From an uncultured Methanobrevibacter sp. (GTDB lineage: Archaea > Methanobacteriota > Methanobacteria > Methanobacteriales > Methanobacteriaceae), in assembly GCF_900314695.1 (NCBI RefSeq), contig NZ_OMWD01000007.1, positions 1-64,000 on the forward strand: a stretch of DNA of 64,000 bases. Reading direction: 5' to 3'. Shown piece after piece: positions 46,014 to 55,582 of this stretch. Every line of letters begins with the position of its first letter. Positions within the stretch are counted from its first letter, which is position 1. Below the pieces are notes generated by a model. That model saw only the letters and a program-made list of their open reading frames with translations, did not search any database and was not told the origin of the DNA. The position numbers and the translations under genes are program-made.

Positions 46014-47204
46014 ATGAGTAAAAGTTGGAGAAGTAAATCAATCACAATATTTTTAGTATTGTTTTCAGTTAGTATTCTTTTATTTGCTTTCACATTTGTA
46101 AATAGTACTCCTTACACTGGTCAATCCATTGCCGAAACTTATAATTTAACTGTTGGGCAATCCGTATTTAATGGAGATTCAATTGTGGGTGAGAATGAAA
46201 CTATTCAGCTCCCGTTATTATCCAATCTTGGTTTCATCGGTCATCAGCTTTTGGCTTTTGATTTGCATGGGATTTTGATGTCGGTTTCAACTGGTGTGGT
46301 TCCTTTTGATTTTACAACTGTGTCAAGTGAAGGAATTGATTCTTATGGAAATGCAGTTGGTATAGATGGACCGGGATATTTGACTTTTGAAGGAGATAAA
46401 TTGGCAGTTAAAGGACCAGATAACTATGTATGGGGATATAGTGCACCATCTAAAGTTTTAACAAAGACATCTTCTGGTGTTAATCTTGTTGAAGATGGAA
46501 AACTTATTAAATCTATTCCTGCTAATGAAATTAAAAATTTAAATTTCTCCAGTCAGTATTTCAATAATGATACTATTGTAAGTTGGTATAATTATGATGC
46601 TCAGGAAGGAGACAATTTTACTATTGATAAAGGTATGGTAGGATTTTCCGACGGTAGGAATAACATTAATGCTTCTGATGTTCCGCGTATTTTCGGACAG
46701 GATGTTGTAGATTATGCGGCTGAATACCCAACAGGTTCACCGATTTTATTATATTCTGGTAACTATACAGAACAACAAGGTGGACAAGGTTCAACTTCAT
46801 TTGATTCACACCCTGAATATGGTGATTCAATTAGGGAAATTAATGCGAATCAGTTTGTAGAAGCATGGAACGGAACTGTAATCCCACCAAATTCCACAAG
46901 TAGTGGTAAAGATTATGTATATTTCGAATCAGCAAGTGATGCTTCAGCTCCTGGTGGAAGTGCAGCACACGGTGTATGTCCTCCTGCAAGAGCATTAAGG
47001 GATGCAGCATTGGCTGAAGGATTTGAAATGCCTGTAGGTTTGACTTCTGATGAAAGTGCTGTGCTGTTCGGTTATAACCCTGCAAGCGGTGTTACTGTAA
47101 CAAACAACCATAACTATCCAGTCAAAATTTTAATGTGGACTGAAGGTGAAGGAGTCGGTATGGGTATTTACTGTCAAATTGTAAGATATATTCCTGAGAA
47201 ATAA
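46014..47204 (+). CDS. Secreted protein with a VanW-like C-terminus
   Basis: 396 aa. N-terminal signal anchor (about 10-30), then an external domain rich in Asn/Ser/Thr. The last 90 residues (VCPPARALRDAALAEGFEMP ... VTVTNNHNYPVKILMWTEG) follow the VanW pattern of a Cys/Ala-helix, a G-L-E-like strand, a DATV-type turn and a final N-x-x-P-I-x-I strand. VanW domains occur in cell-wall-associated bacterial proteins. ATG 46014 with GGTG upstream is preferred to ATG 45987. Family identification is tentative. Confidence 0.6.
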   Translation: MSKSWRSKSITIFLVLFSVSILLFAFTFVNSTPYTGQSIAETYNLTVGQSVFNGDSIVGENETIQLPLLSNLGFIGHQLLAFDLHGILMSVSTGVVPFDFTTVSSEGIDSYGNAVGIDGPGYLTFEGDKLAVKGPDNYVWGYSAPSKVLTKTSSGVNLVEDGKLIKSIPANEIKNLNFSSQYFNNDTIVSWYNYDAQEGDNFTIDKGMVGFSDGRNNINASDVPRIFGQDVVDYAAEYPTGSPILLYSGNYTEQQGGQGSTSFDSHPEYGDSIREINANQFVEAWNGTVIPPNSTSSGKDYVYFESASDASAPGGSAAHGVCPPARALRDAALAEGFEMPVGLTSDESAVLFGYNPASGVTVTNNHNYPVKILMWTEGEGVGMGIYCQIVRYIPEK

Positions 47205-47228
47205 ATATATCTTCTTTTTTTTTATTTT

Positions 47229-47882
47229 ATGTCAATTTCAACTATTATTACTGCAGCGGGAAAAAATTCTCGGATGCGAAAAGATCAAATTTCTCGAAAT
47301 CTCGTTTTGAAAAATAAACTTATTTTACCATTTAACAATAAAACGGTTTTGGAGACAACTATTGACAATGCATTATCTGCAAATACTGATGAATGTATTG
47401 TGGTACTTGGTCATTATGCTAGTGAAATAATGGATGCTATTTCTGATAATTATGATGGTTCTGTCAAATTTGTTAAAAATAACCCTGTTGATGTAGGTTT
47501 ATCAACATCTTTATTTAATGGTTTATCTAATTCGAATTCTGATTATGCTCTATGCATAACTGGAGACCAGCCAACTGTTTCTACTGAAACGTTCAATAGG
47601 ATGATTGAAACGATTCAAAATTCTGAAAATCCTGAAAAAACAATTTCTATTTTAAGAAGAAGAAAAACAGGTTTGCTTGGCACTGCAGAAGGATTAGGAA
47701 TGCCGTTTGTAGCTCACAGAAAAAATTTAATGGGCTATCTGGAAAATGAAGATGATAACTTAAATCCAATTCTTAGAAAAATTTTTGCTGACGGTTATGT
47801 GTTTTATGGAATAAAAGAAAAAAATGAAAAAGAATTATTAAATATTAATCATTATGAAGATTATTTAAACCTTTTAGATTGA
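47229..47882 (+). CDS. MobA/MocA-like nucleotidyltransferase
   Basis: 217 aa. The N-terminus ITAAGKNSRMRKDQ is the GTP/CTP-binding signature (consensus LAGGxSxRMGxxK), followed by CITGDQPTVSTE with the metal-binding Asp, and a Rossmann-like core. Members attach GMP or CMP to molybdopterin or related cofactors; moaE and molbindins are in the same window. Which nucleotide or cofactor it uses cannot be read. Convergent with DUF169, overlapping by nine bases. Confidence 0.78.
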   Translation: MSISTIITAAGKNSRMRKDQISRNLVLKNKLILPFNNKTVLETTIDNALSANTDECIVVLGHYASEIMDAISDNYDGSVKFVKNNPVDVGLSTSLFNGLSNSNSDYALCITGDQPTVSTETFNRMIETIQNSENPEKTISILRRRKTGLLGTAEGLGMPFVAHRKNLMGYLENEDDNLNPILRKIFADGYVFYGIKEKNEKELLNINHYEDYLNLLD

Positions 47883-48548
47883 ATCTAAGCCGGAAATAAC
47901 TTCATCTATTTTTGCTGCACTGATTCCAACAGTCATTTCATTATCTTTAATGTCTGCTGCTTTTCTAGAACCGTCACAACCTAATGTAAAGTTAATTCCA
48001 TCTGTAATGTATGGGTTTGCAAATGCATCTCCACATAATGATTGAATGCCTGCAAATGATGGAGTAATTTTTTCTCCAGTCTTATAAACGATACTTTGGG
48101 CAAGTTTCATTCCGCCAACAGGTTCTGTTATGATTTCAATTACGTCAGCTTCAAAATCAGCTTCGTCCAATGGAGCGTAAACAATTCCCCAATGTTCGTC
48201 TTCAACAATTGAAAGTTGACTGGTGAGTTTTTTAGCAGTTTCTAAATCTTGGAATCTTCCTAATGAGAAGTATTTTTCACCATTTGCCAATTTTGGAGGC
48301 ATATCTCTAAGGCCTATTGCTCCTGCTCCTCCTAAACACATCTGTTCCTCAAGAGTGGAGTAAAATTTATTTCCTAAAGATGCTTTTCTAACCATTTCAC
48401 AGTGTCTTACCTTTTCATCAATTAAATCATAACCGTCAGGAAGGTCGTCCTCTGTTTTGATTAATTTCATTGCTACTGGTTTGGCATCTAGTTTAATTTT
48501 GCTTTCAATTGCTTCACAGTATTTTTGATTTTTCTCTAAATTTGTCAT
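47874..48548 (-). CDS. DUF169 domain-containing protein
   Basis: 224 aa. Recognised from LDAKPVAMKLI, the RHCEMVRKAS motif with its conserved Cys, a CLGGAGAIGL motif and a C-terminal SLCGDAFANPY. Several invariant Cys suggest a redox- or cofactor-linked role, but the family has no assigned function. It is frequent in methanogens. It starts from ATG 48548 after AACCTC-complement GAGGTT, a proper ribosome binding site. Confidence 0.88.
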   Translation of the reverse strand: MTNLEKNQKYCEAIESKIKLDAKPVAMKLIKTEDDLPDGYDLIDEKVRHCEMVRKASLGNKFYSTLEEQMCLGGAGAIGLRDMPPKLANGEKYFSLGRFQDLETAKKLTSQLSIVEDEHWGIVYAPLDEADFEADVIEIITEPVGGMKLAQSIVYKTGEKITPSFAGIQSLCGDAFANPYITDGINFTLGCDGSRKAADIKDNEMTVGISAAKIDEVISGLDSI

Positions 48549-48575
48549 AGTAATAACCTCATTTAAATATTATGT

Positions 48576-49802
48576 TTAAGGGATTTTAAAGTCTTTTGTT
48601 TTATTTTTATTGTTTTTGCAGAATGTCCTAAAATCACATGCTGTGCATGTCCTCTCATCAGCTTCAGCTTTCCAGGCATCCTGAATTTTACATCCTTTCA
48701 TTTCATTAATCAATGACTCTTCAATATTGTAAACAACTTCATCAAATTTTTCAAGGGATTTGTCTATTTCTTTTGAATCAATGTTGATGATTCGAATAGA
48801 CCTTTCCAATTTAAATTCATTACTTAGTTCGGGAGCCTTGTCATCATCCTGCCATTTGTCAATCAATTCAAAATCCTTTTTGTATTTTTCAAGTGTTCTT
48901 TCATCAATTAAACCGTTTTTCATTTCTTCTTTAATCAAGGCCAAATCTTCTTTTGATGGGACAAGTTCATTCAAATAAAATATTATTCCGGCAAAAATGG
49001 ATTTGGAATCTTCCTGTTGGGATCTAAGCCAGGAATATGTTAATATCTGCTGTTTATGACTTTCCCATTTGTTTTCAGATTTCGGGTCGGACACTTCAAT
49101 TGGAGGTCTCTTCATTCCTTTATAGTCAATAATTATTTCATAATCCTCTTCATCCACACTTTCTGCAATTCTTTTTCTGAAATCTTCATTTTTCTTTAGT
49201 ATTTCAATTATTTTGTTGTCATAAGTGTCCAAATTACTTTGTTCAAGAGTTTTGTTAATTTTCATAGATGTCAATACATCAACCACACCATTGATACCAT
49301 AATAATTGGATCTGCTTCTTTTTTCATCATATTGTGGCATATTTCTAATTCCTTTAATTAGAAGTTCAGATGAGTCAATCAGGGGGAACAGGTGTTTGCC
49401 CCAGATATTTATGGCTTTTTCTGCTCTTGCGCTTGCTAATTTCTTATGGTCATGTTCATTCAGATTTTCAATGTCATGATTTGTTGAACTGAAAAATAAA
49501 TCTTCATCGTGAGGATACAATCCTCTTGTTTGCAGTCTTAAATCGATTTGTTCTTCAATAGGTCTAATATCTTCAAGCCAATCCCATGGAAATTCTGTTT
49601 TGTTCTGTTTCCATCTAATAAAGGCTTCTTCCATTACGCCGTGAATAAACTCACCAAACCATCTTTGAACAGGTTTTGATGGAGGTAGCGTACCTTTATT
49701 TTGGTAGCGGTATTGTAGATTGCATGTTAAAAAGGACAGTAAATCTCCGGTTAGGCTATATTCCGGAATCATATATGCTTTTGATCTTGAAGGCAATTTC
49801 AT
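48576..49802 (-). CDS. RecB/Cas4-like PD-(D/E)xK nuclease with cysteine cluster
   Basis: 408 aa. Nuclease core motifs: an early His in EFIHGVMEEAF, Asp in INGVVDVLTS and the D-x-K in IIIDYKG, with QILTYSWL as motif IV. Cys residues near the N-terminus (CNLQYR) and C-terminus (CTACDFRTFC) match the iron-sulfur staple of AddB/Dna2/Cas4 nucleases. The gene is directly downstream (10 bases) of a UvrD-like helicase, an arrangement like AddAB/AdnAB helicase-nuclease pairs. Confidence 0.88.
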   Translation of the reverse strand: MKLPSRSKAYMIPEYSLTGDLLSFLTCNLQYRYQNKGTLPPSKPVQRWFGEFIHGVMEEAFIRWKQNKTEFPWDWLEDIRPIEEQIDLRLQTRGLYPHDEDLFFSSTNHDIENLNEHDHKKLASARAEKAINIWGKHLFPLIDSSELLIKGIRNMPQYDEKRSRSNYYGINGVVDVLTSMKINKTLEQSNLDTYDNKIIEILKKNEDFRKRIAESVDEEDYEIIIDYKGMKRPPIEVSDPKSENKWESHKQQILTYSWLRSQQEDSKSIFAGIIFYLNELVPSKEDLALIKEEMKNGLIDERTLEKYKKDFELIDKWQDDDKAPELSNEFKLERSIRIINIDSKEIDKSLEKFDEVVYNIEESLINEMKGCKIQDAWKAEADERTCTACDFRTFCKNNKNKTKDFKIP

Positions 49803-49812
49803 ATTTAATCTC

Positions 49813-52275
49813 CTAAATTAGATAAATTTCTCTAAATCCAACATATTTCTCATCTCTGCTCCAACCCAATGCAATATTAGGTATATCAAAATGGTCATTT
49901 TTCTTATTATAACCTTCAATTGCTGAGTTAAGGCCAATCAACAATAAAACACTTTCAGCTCTTGAAAAAGCAACAAAGTAAAGTCTTGTCAAGTCATCAA
50001 ATGACCTGTCTTTTTCACTTCTTTCACTTTCACCAAGTATGCTGTGTTGTCTGATTGTATCTTCAATAGTTTTCTTATCCGGCAATGTCTTAGGGAATCT
50101 TAATCTTTGGGTTCTGATATCATTTGTTTTAAATCTTGAACCGACATCCACTATAACAAGTGGAAATTCCAGTCCTTTCGATTGATGAATCGATAAGACA
50201 TTTATTCGGTCATCAGGTAATGTTTCGAGAAGGGATTCATCAATACTTACTCCACCAGTTGAAAGTGGTATAAAAATATTCCATATGGCTTCCAGAACAG
50301 ATTCTCGTTCATCAATTGGTGTTTTAAATGAAATATTTGAATGATAATCATTAAAAAATCCAGTTTGTGTAATTGATTTGGTAATAGCTTCAAGATATAC
50401 AATTCCTTCAACATCATCCTGCAGCTCTTCAATCCATGTTGTCAATTTGTATGCGAGTTCCATCAGACTTGCATTTTTGGGCCAGTGCTGTTCGATTCCA
50501 TTAATGCTTTCGGGATATGGCCTTCGAAGTTGCCAGCGGGTTACGAAATCATTTAAAGAAATAGGTTCATGAGGTTCCGGATTAAGTTTAATGTAATCTT
50601 TTGCCTTAAACCTCCAACGAATCATATTTCTTCTGGCCAAGTTTGGAATTGTTTTATCTGAATTTTGAATGCTTCCTTCAGGGTCAATGCATTCAAGGAT
50701 TAGGCCACAAAATATTGCAACGACATCAATTTCCTGAAGGTCAATTCCTCTTGGGTTAAACATTTCAATTGGTTTTCTAAGTCTTTTGAGATTTTTTCTT
50801 AAGTGATGGAGAAATGAACGGTTTCCATATTGCATTTCTTTTGGTGAATATGATAATATAGCTATATCTGAAGCTGATCCATAATCGCTATCTAGTTTAA
50901 TCTTAATTTTTTCTTCATTTTTACCGGCTTTAATCGATTCCTGTTTTATTTTCTGCAAATTTGCAATGTTGATGTTGCCGTTTACCTTTTTATAGTACTC
51001 TTCATCCAGAACCTGCAGCACTTTTATTTCGCTTTCGCCTTTATTCACCAGATTATCTATCAATCGTGATAAGTCACGAGCTAGCATTTCAGGATTATTT
51101 CTAAACATTCCCAAAATTGGCATTTTATCTCTGTCAAAGTCAGGAGCGATAATTTTTGGTTTGTTTTCAACTCTTGCCTTTTGATATTCCCTGTCAAGTT
51201 CTGCAAACTGGTTACAATGGTTGATGATATTTTCTGTTGACCTGTAATTTGTTGTCAAGTTAATTTCCTCAACATCAATACTCAGTTTGTCTTTTACGCG
51301 TTTTTGGTAGTTTGTGAATAAGTCTACGGTTGCTCCTCTAAACCTATATAATGATTGGTCATCATCACCGACTACAGTAATATTGCCGTCGTTTTCAAGT
51401 GCGGATTTGGCAATGGTAAAGTAGATGTCTTCCTGAATTAGATTGGTGTCCTGATATTCATCAATCAAGACAATTTTTATTTCATCCAAAAATAAATCCA
51501 GTTCATTGTTCTTGAGCTTTTCAAGGAAATTGGATTCAAGCATTGCAAAATCAATCGTATTTCTATTTTTAAGTGTATTTTCGTATTCTTTAATACAGTC
51601 AAGCGCTAATCTTGGCCCGCTATTTTCCTGTGTTTTTTCATATAATTCATCAAAGTTTATCTGGTCATAAAAAATTCTGTTTTTTATTTCCATTAATATT
51701 TCGCTCATCTTGGACGGTTCTTCAAGTTTTGTTTTTCCGCTTAACTCCTTTAGGTATTCAACGAGCTTTTCGTTTCGGTATTTTTCATCTTTAATCAAAA
51801 TCTTAATCATTGCTGTGTTTGCAACAAATTCTTCAATTACAATCGATTGATTTTCACCGGGCTTTCTGTTATCCCTAAGCAGCTCTTCGGCTATGCTGTC
51901 TGTAGTCCCTATTATTATTTGGTTAAAATCAATGCTTTCTATTTTTGCAATTGATTCAAAACTCTCATCACAGTATTTGTCTTCCAGATGCCTTTTTATT
52001 TCATCTCCCCATCCTAATATTCTTGAATACAGTTCATCTGCAGCTTTTTTTGTAAAAGTTGTAGCCAAAATCTTTGATGGATCAATATCATCCACGAAGA
52101 TATATTTTAATATCTTCAATACCATCACTGTTGTCTTTCCGGATCCTGGTCCTGCAACTATAAAAAGGGATTTATTGGGCTCGGATAAAATAGCTTTCTT
52201 TTGCTGTTTATTTGAAGAAATGTCTCTTTTAAGTACTTTTGCTGTGATGTCTTCAAATTCCTCATATGATATCAT
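49813..52275 (-). CDS. UvrD/Rep-type superfamily 1 helicase
   Basis: 820 aa. Motif I VAGPGSGKTTVM, Ia ATTFTKKAADEL, II VLIDEYQDTN, III VVGDDDQSLYRFRGA, IV TTNYRS and V NVLSIHQSKGLEFP are all present. It unwinds DNA 3'-5'. The nuclease motifs of AddA are absent; the nuclease is supplied by the neighbouring gene. The pair resembles bacterial double-strand-break processing enzymes, unusual alongside the resident NurA-HerA-Mre11-Rad50. Starts at ATG 52275. Confidence 0.93.
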   Translation of the reverse strand: MISYEEFEDITAKVLKRDISSNKQQKKAILSEPNKSLFIVAGPGSGKTTVMVLKILKYIFVDDIDPSKILATTFTKKAADELYSRILGWGDEIKRHLEDKYCDESFESIAKIESIDFNQIIIGTTDSIAEELLRDNRKPGENQSIVIEEFVANTAMIKILIKDEKYRNEKLVEYLKELSGKTKLEEPSKMSEILMEIKNRIFYDQINFDELYEKTQENSGPRLALDCIKEYENTLKNRNTIDFAMLESNFLEKLKNNELDLFLDEIKIVLIDEYQDTNLIQEDIYFTIAKSALENDGNITVVGDDDQSLYRFRGATVDLFTNYQKRVKDKLSIDVEEINLTTNYRSTENIINHCNQFAELDREYQKARVENKPKIIAPDFDRDKMPILGMFRNNPEMLARDLSRLIDNLVNKGESEIKVLQVLDEEYYKKVNGNINIANLQKIKQESIKAGKNEEKIKIKLDSDYGSASDIAILSYSPKEMQYGNRSFLHHLRKNLKRLRKPIEMFNPRGIDLQEIDVVAIFCGLILECIDPEGSIQNSDKTIPNLARRNMIRWRFKAKDYIKLNPEPHEPISLNDFVTRWQLRRPYPESINGIEQHWPKNASLMELAYKLTTWIEELQDDVEGIVYLEAITKSITQTGFFNDYHSNISFKTPIDERESVLEAIWNIFIPLSTGGVSIDESLLETLPDDRINVLSIHQSKGLEFPLVIVDVGSRFKTNDIRTQRLRFPKTLPDKKTIEDTIRQHSILGESERSEKDRSFDDLTRLYFVAFSRAESVLLLIGLNSAIEGYNKKNDHFDIPNIALGWSRDEKYVGFREIYLI

Positions 52276-52662
52276 GTTTTCCCTCTCTTTATATATTTAT
52301 TAATTTATGTCATTATCTTATTAATATAATAAGTGAGAGAGCGCTTGAAAAGTATTCATTAGTCATAAAATTGTAGTGTTTAATCAGAATTATGATGTTG
52401 CAATAATTAAATTTTTATGTTATGATATTCAAATAGTATATGTGGAAGTTTATACATTCCATAATATGCATAATGAAGTTAGGGTTTTTAATCCTAACTT
52501 TCATTTGGATATTTCTCTTGTTTTTGATTACTTTTCAGATGCTCTAGGGCCTTTTGTTTATAATAAGTATTTTGAAATATTTAATTGAGTTTGGTATTGA
52601 AAAAATAGATTTTATATATCATGTTAATTTAAATTATATTTGTTAAATTGATTCGTGAAATT
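52276..52662. other. Divergent intergenic region with a hairpin
   Basis: Promoters for the SF1 helicase (minus) and MrfA-like helicase (plus) lie here. A hairpin AAGTTAGG-N9-CCTAACTT spans 52476-52500. A possible short ORF is listed separately. Its TTAGG/CCTAA stem resembles those at 13318 and 19284. Confidence 0.5.
52376..52588 (+). CDS. Possible 70-aa ORF of unknown function
   Basis: A GTG-initiated frame of 70 codons lies between divergent helicase genes. Codon use looks genuine (VYVEVYTFHNMHNEVRVF; LGPFVYNKYFEIF) but there is no ribosome binding site and the frame is closed by TAG directly upstream. A hairpin lies inside it. It could be a real small protein, a fragment of a decayed gene, or chance. 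Confidence 0.3.
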   Translation: MFNQNYDVAIIKFLCYDIQIVYVEVYTFHNMHNEVRVFNPNFHLDISLVFDYFSDALGPFVYNKYFEIFN

Positions 52663-55551
52663 ATGTCTGATTCCAGTAATATTGATGCATTTAAAAATGA
52701 TGTGAGATATAGGGAAAATATTGCTCACATAGAAACCATTCCCGCTAAAAAAGCCAATTTTAAAAGGGTTGATAATTTAAATGAAAAGATAATTGATTAT
52801 TTGGAATCAAAAGACATGAAATTATACAACCATCAGGCAGAAACATATAATGCGATTCAGGAAGGTGAGCATGTAATAATCACCACACCAACAGCTTCTG
52901 GAAAAACATTGGCTTTTAATTTGCCTATAATGGAGACAATGATTGAGGATAAGGAAGCAACAGCATTATACATTTATCCGGCAAAGGCATTGTCAAATGA
53001 CCAGCTTCATGTGCTCGAAAATCTTGAAGATGAAATGAATATAAAAATCAATCCCAGAACATATGACGGAGACACTCCAAGGGAAGATAAGAGGGGCATT
53101 CGCGAAAAATCACGCATTGTATTGACAAACCCTTATCAGCTGCATCTTATTTTGTCATGGCATCATCAATGGTCAAGATTTTATCGGAATTTAAGGTACA
53201 TTGTAATTGACGAGTCACATTACTACAAGGGTGTTTTCGGCTCCAATGTTGCGTTTCTAATCAAAAGGTTAAAAAGAATAGCTAATTTTTATGGCGCATA
53301 TCCTCAGTTCATATTGTCATCCGCCACTCTTGCCAACCCTTTGGAACTTGCCAACAGATTGACCGGAGAAGAATTCCAATTGGTGGATAATGATACATCC
53401 CCTAGCGGTGAAAAGGACTTTATCTTATATAATCCTTTTAAGAATTACAAAAGAAATAAGGTCAATATGAAAAACGCTCCATCTGTGCATATGGAAACTG
53501 AAAACATATTCATGTATATGATGTTGAAACAGATTCAAACATTGTGCTTTACTGTTTCAAGAAAGACAACTGAATTAATTGCGATGTGGGCTAAAAATGA
53601 CATGACTCAAATAAAAGGAAAATTGGCTCACAGAATTGCTGCTTATCGGGCAGGGTATCGACCTGAAGAAAGGCGTGAAATAGAAGATGGCCTAAAAAGC
53701 GGGAAATACTTGGGAGTCACATGTACCAACGCATTGGAATTGGGCATTGATATAGGATCTCTTGATGCGGTTATCATATCAGGTTATCCTGGAACAATGA
53801 TATCCACTTGGCAACAGGCAGGACGTGCAGGCAGAAGCCGTCAAAAGTCTTTGGCCATATTGATTGCATTCGAAAATCAGCTTGACCAGTATTTCATGAA
53901 CAATCCAACATTTTTCTTTGACAAACCCCACGAAAATGCCATTATTGACCTGACCAATCCGATTTTACAGGAGGCTCATTTATTATGTGCAGCTAAGGAA
54001 TTGCCTTTAAAATATGGTGAAGTGGAAAAATATTTTGGCATCAGCGATGAAATTTTGGAGGATTTGCTTTCAAAAAAAGACTTGCATATCAATGCCCGTG
54101 GCGATTATATGTATCCCTATGATGACAATCCTGCCTTAGACCATTCACTGGATCAAATTTCAGGTCAGGAATTCAAAATTATGAATAATGGGCAGTTGCT
54201 TGAAACAATGGAAAAATCACAAGTGTATAGGGAAGCGCATGAAGGTGCAATTTTAATTAACAAGGGGGATACCTATGTTGTGGACAGCGTAAGTCTGTCA
54301 AGAGGATTTGTTAATGTCAGTCAAAAAACTGTAGATTATCATACGATGGTTTTAAATCAGACTGACATCAACATCAAAAAGAAATTGTCCAAGACAAAAT
54401 ACGGCAACCTTAGAATTCATTTTGGCGAGTTGACTGTAAGTGAAGATTACTTCAAATACAAGAAAATGCAGTTTTCCAAGTCTGTTGGAACTTATCCTTT
54501 GGATTTGCCTCCTTTAAAATTTAACACTAAGGGTTTATGGTTCACAATTCCAAAATCGGTTAAAGATACTCTGGAAGATATGTTTCCAAACGAAGAGGAA
54601 GTCTTTGCTGGAGGTCTTCATGGTGCGGAACATGCTTTAATTGGACTGTTTCCACTCCATACTATGTGTGATCGGTTTGATATTGGTGGACTTTCAACAA
54701 ATTATCATGAAGACACTCAAGAAGCTACCATTTTCATCTATGATGGATATGAAGGTGGAATTGGAATATGTGAAAAGGCTGTGGATGTGTTTGTTGACTT
54801 GCTTAAATCCACTTTGGATTTATTGAATAATTGCAATTGCCAAAGCGGATGTCCGGCATGCATATATTCTCCAAAATGCGGCAATGATAATAAGCCCCTT
54901 CATAAAAATGCTACCAAATATATTCTGGAGTATATGTGTAATTTGATAGCTAATGAAACTTCAGCTAAAAAAGAAGAAGTAAATGAGGAAGTCATAACAA
55001 TAAAGCAAGATAATGAGGATGACATCAGATATAAGGATGCATTGGAACTATATAATAAAAATGATTATTCTCAAGCCAAAGATATTCTGAATTCTATTTT
55101 AAATTCAAATAAAAATCATGTAGATTCAATAGCATTGATGGCCAAAATATTGTATCTTCAAGATCAAAGGGACATTTCAAAAATGTTTGTAAAAAGAGCG
55201 TTGGCACTTGATAAGTCCAATGAAATGGCCAATGAGCTTGATGTGTTGTTGAATAATAAACAGCCTATTGTCAATGAGGATATTGATGTTGAAATCAATA
55301 CTATAGATGATGAAGAAATATTATATGAGGAAGCATATGACCTGTATAATCAGGGAGATTTGGATACTGCCTGTGAAATTTTAGAAAAGCTCATAGAATT
55401 TGATAGTAAAAATGCGGAAGCACTGGCACTGATGGGTTTAATTTATTATCAATCAGGAATATTTTCAAAAGCCGTTGAATACTTTAAAAAAGCTTATAAA
55501 ATAAATAAGAATGGGGAAATGGTTAGGGAATTAAAAATGAGAGTTTCTTAA
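52663..55551 (+). CDS. DEAD/DEAH-box helicase with DUF1998 and a C-terminal TPR tail (MrfA-like)
   Basis: 962 aa. Helicase domains have TPTASGKTLAF (Walker A), DESHYYKG (DEAH-like), SSATLANP (III) and QQAGRAGRSR (VI). The four-Cys zinc motif CNCQSGCPACIYSPKCG marks the DUF1998 domain of MrfA/Hrq1-type helicases (about 730-770). From about 800 come at least three TPR units (YNKNDYSQAKDILNSIL; YNQGDLDTACEILEKLI; YQSGIFSKAVEYFKKAY), not part of canonical MrfA. ATG 52663 has GTGA upstream and replaces the TTG at 52648. Confidence 0.88.
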   Translation: MSDSSNIDAFKNDVRYRENIAHIETIPAKKANFKRVDNLNEKIIDYLESKDMKLYNHQAETYNAIQEGEHVIITTPTASGKTLAFNLPIMETMIEDKEATALYIYPAKALSNDQLHVLENLEDEMNIKINPRTYDGDTPREDKRGIREKSRIVLTNPYQLHLILSWHHQWSRFYRNLRYIVIDESHYYKGVFGSNVAFLIKRLKRIANFYGAYPQFILSSATLANPLELANRLTGEEFQLVDNDTSPSGEKDFILYNPFKNYKRNKVNMKNAPSVHMETENIFMYMMLKQIQTLCFTVSRKTTELIAMWAKNDMTQIKGKLAHRIAAYRAGYRPEERREIEDGLKSGKYLGVTCTNALELGIDIGSLDAVIISGYPGTMISTWQQAGRAGRSRQKSLAILIAFENQLDQYFMNNPTFFFDKPHENAIIDLTNPILQEAHLLCAAKELPLKYGEVEKYFGISDEILEDLLSKKDLHINARGDYMYPYDDNPALDHSLDQISGQEFKIMNNGQLLETMEKSQVYREAHEGAILINKGDTYVVDSVSLSRGFVNVSQKTVDYHTMVLNQTDINIKKKLSKTKYGNLRIHFGELTVSEDYFKYKKMQFSKSVGTYPLDLPPLKFNTKGLWFTIPKSVKDTLEDMFPNEEEVFAGGLHGAEHALIGLFPLHTMCDRFDIGGLSTNYHEDTQEATIFIYDGYEGGIGICEKAVDVFVDLLKSTLDLLNNCNCQSGCPACIYSPKCGNDNKPLHKNATKYILEYMCNLIANETSAKKEEVNEEVITIKQDNEDDIRYKDALELYNKNDYSQAKDILNSILNSNKNHVDSIALMAKILYLQDQRDISKMFVKRALALDKSNEMANELDVLLNNKQPIVNEDIDVEINTIDDEEILYEEAYDLYNQGDLDTACEILEKLIEFDSKNAEALALMGLIYYQSGIFSKAVEYFKKAYKINKNGEMVRELKMRVS

Positions 55552-55582
55552 AAAAATTAAATTGGTGATGGGTTTTTAGGTT

